Assembly (NCBI GenBank): GCA_938003555.1
Contig: CALKXN010000308.1
Span: 1-6,491 of the forward strand
Length of the DNA stretch: 6,491 nt
Direction: 5' to 3'
Source: an uncultured Robiginitomaculum sp.
GTDB taxonomy: Bacteria > Pseudomonadota > Alphaproteobacteria > Caulobacterales > Maricaulaceae
In this document: positions 5,094 through 6,491 of the stretch, piece by piece
Layout of the letters: the number at the start of each line of letters is the position of its first letter
Position numbering within the stretch: position 1 is the stretch's first letter
The notes under the pieces: generated by a model
What the model saw: the letters and a program-made list of their open reading frames with translations, nothing else
Databases searched by the model: none
Told to the model about the DNA's origin: nothing
Made by a program: the position numbers and the translations under genes

Positions 5094-6491
5094 TTATAGA
5101 TGAAACTCCAAATCAGCGCCATGCGATGTTCCACTGGTCGCCTTTATCGCGTCAAGTTGGGAGAGGTGAACCGATCCGGTTAGCTCGCCAAGCAAATGTG
5201 ACTTCTCCAGCCTATCCATAACGGGACCTTTGACTTCTGAGAGATGAAATTTGATATCCGCCGTCTTCAGTCTTTCATTGATGGCCTCAAGGCTTTCTAG
5301 AGCGCTGAGGTCAATATCATTGACGGCAGAGCACATAAGAATGACATGTTCGATTTCGGTCTTGTCAAATATGAGGTCGTAAACCGCATCTTCCATATAG
5401 CGTGCATTGGCAAAGTATAGTGACTCGTCGATCCGCAGGGTCAGCACTCGCGGATTTGTTATCACGTCATGACGGGCAATATTTCTAAAATGTTCAGAGT
5501 CTCGCACCTGACCGACGACCGCAAAATGGGGGCGCGAAGACCGAAATAAGAATAATGCAATGGATAGTACCACGCCTGAAATCACGCCAGCTTCCACCCC
5601 GACGGTAAGTGTCAGAATAATTGTTGCCATCATCGCAGCAAAGTCAGCTTTTGAATATGTCCAAGCCTCACGAATATCGGCAACATTAACGAGCGACAAA
5701 ACCGCAACGATGATTGTTGCAGCCAGTGTGGCAATCGGAAGAAAATATAAAAGCGGCGTTAAAAATAATGTGGCAAGCGCAATGCCGATAGCCGTCATAG
5801 CACCCGCAGCAGGCGTTTCAGCTCCTGCATCAAAGTTGACGGCAGAGCGAGCGAACCCACCCGTTACTGGATAGCCCCCAGAAAACGCGCCTGCAATATT
5901 AGCAGCGCCCAGCCCTATCAGTTCCTGATCTGGGTCTATCCGTTGCCGCCGTTTCGCCGCGAGAGTTTGTGCAACGGATATAGATTCAACAAAACCAATG
6001 ACGGCGATGATGAGCGAAGAAGCGAGAAGACTGCGCCAAAGGCCGAGGTCAAATTCAGGGACACTGAGTGCCGGTAGACCTTTTGGAATATCTCCCACAA
6101 TTTTCACTCCCTTATCTGCAAGCCCGAGTGAGGCCACAACTAAGATTGCGACTACCACCGCTATGACGGGACCTACTTTCGTGCCTATCGTGGCTAGCCG
6201 TTCCGAGATTCCGAATTTCATCAGGAGGGGTTTAAAGTTCCCGCGAACCCAGAATAGAAACGCCGTCGAAATAACGCCAATGATAACTGTGGGGCCGTTT
6301 GTTTGCGGTAAGTTCGAAACTAGAGCCTGGACCATCTCAATAAGGTTATGACCTGAGGCCTCAATACCTAAAATATGTTTGAGCTGACTGACCGCAATCA
6401 GAATGCCGGACGCGGTGATAAATCCTGAGATCACCGGATGGCTTAGAAAATTGGCAATAAAGCCCAGTCTCAGAAGCCCCATCACCAAGAG
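5094..6491 (-). CDS. SulP (SLC26-like) anion transporter with C-terminal STAS domain, N-terminus beyond window
   Basis: The frame is open to the right edge, giving 466 codons (464 residues if counted from the TTG at 6488). Relatives are about 550-580 residues, so roughly the first 90-110, including the first helices, are outside the window; no start in view is the true one. The transmembrane part (to about residue 316) contains the family signatures LGFIANFLSHPVISGF (7-22), GFVESISVAQTLAAKRRQ (165-182) and the long conserved stretch from LIGLGAANIAGAFSGGYPVT to GGFARSAVN (190-218). The STAS domain (about 345-450) has the expected strand RVLTLRIDESLYFAN and the loop SAVNDIDLSALESL. SulP proteins carry sulfate, bicarbonate or other anions in the inner membrane, with STAS regulating transport. 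Sequence alone does not separate sulfate from bicarbonate, and no sulfur-assimilation or carbonic anhydrase gene is in view. Confidence 0.93.
   Translation of the reverse strand, partial: LLVMGLLRLGFIANFLSHPVISGFITASGILIAVSQLKHILGIEASGHNLIEMVQALVSNLPQTNGPTVIIGVISTAFLFWVRGNFKPLLMKFGISERLATIGTKVGPVIAVVVAILVVASLGLADKGVKIVGDIPKGLPALSVPEFDLGLWRSLLASSLIIAVIGFVESISVAQTLAAKRRQRIDPDQELIGLGAANIAGAFSGGYPVTGGFARSAVNFDAGAETPAAGAMTAIGIALATLFLTPLLYFLPIATLAATIIVAVLSLVNVADIREAWTYSKADFAAMMATIILTLTVGVEAGVISGVVLSIALFLFRSSRPHFAVVGQVRDSEHFRNIARHDVITNPRVLTLRIDESLYFANARYMEDAVYDLIFDKTEIEHVILMCSAVNDIDLSALESLEAINERLKTADIKFHLSEVKGPVMDRLEKSHLLGELTGSVHLSQLDAIKATSGTSHGADLEFHL

Overview
The window looks like chromosomal DNA of a Gram-negative bacterium, most likely a marine-type alphaproteobacterium (Hyphomonadales/Maricaulales-like). 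This is an inference from three things: a secreted protein ending in a DUF11-like module, a C-terminal Phe outer-membrane-type protein, and a CsoR regulator placed beside MerP/MerT-like genes. No rRNA or tRNA is present to test it. No transposase, CRISPR array, tRNA or phage gene was seen.

Left part (1-2604), a putative metal-handling locus. A CsoR/RcnR-family repressor gene on the plus strand (2323-2604) is divergent from a tightly packed minus-strand cluster. In transcription order the cluster encodes a small exported, probably outer-membrane, His-rich and Cys-free protein (2270-1626), a periplasmic MerP-like HMA-domain protein with a CDFC site (1614-1273), a MerT-like three-helix membrane protein with a Cys-Cys pair (1273-887), and an EamA/DMT-family permease (866 to beyond the left edge). 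Gaps are 11 nt, a 1-nt TAATG overlap, and 20 nt, so one transcript is likely. The 52-nt divergent spacer carries an interrupted inverted repeat (ATACC...GGTAT enclosing a C-tract) that resembles a CsoR operator. It overlaps the first gene's ribosome-binding and start region. The CsoR protein has the Cys-His-Cys ligand pattern of copper sensors. There is no MerR, MerA or P-type ATPase in view, so the proposed picture is a CsoR-controlled metal relay from envelope to inner membrane rather than a standard mercury-resistance operon.

Middle part (2645-4729). One large minus-strand gene, convergent with csoR, encodes a secreted mosaic protein of about 694 residues: signal peptide, N-terminal beta-rich region, Ig/cadherin-like module, DUF6923-like beta-propeller, and a C-terminal DUF11-like module. 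It is visibly more AT-rich than its left-hand neighbours.

Intergenic region (4730-5093). This stretch of over 300 bases has no convincing protein gene. It holds a perfect TATAAT on the plus strand, a 6-bp hairpin with a GCAA loop, and a short stem followed by seven T. A small RNA is possible but unproven.

Right part (5094-6491). The C-terminal 466 codons of a SulP (SLC26-like) anion transporter with its STAS domain, on the minus strand. Its N-terminus lies beyond the right edge.
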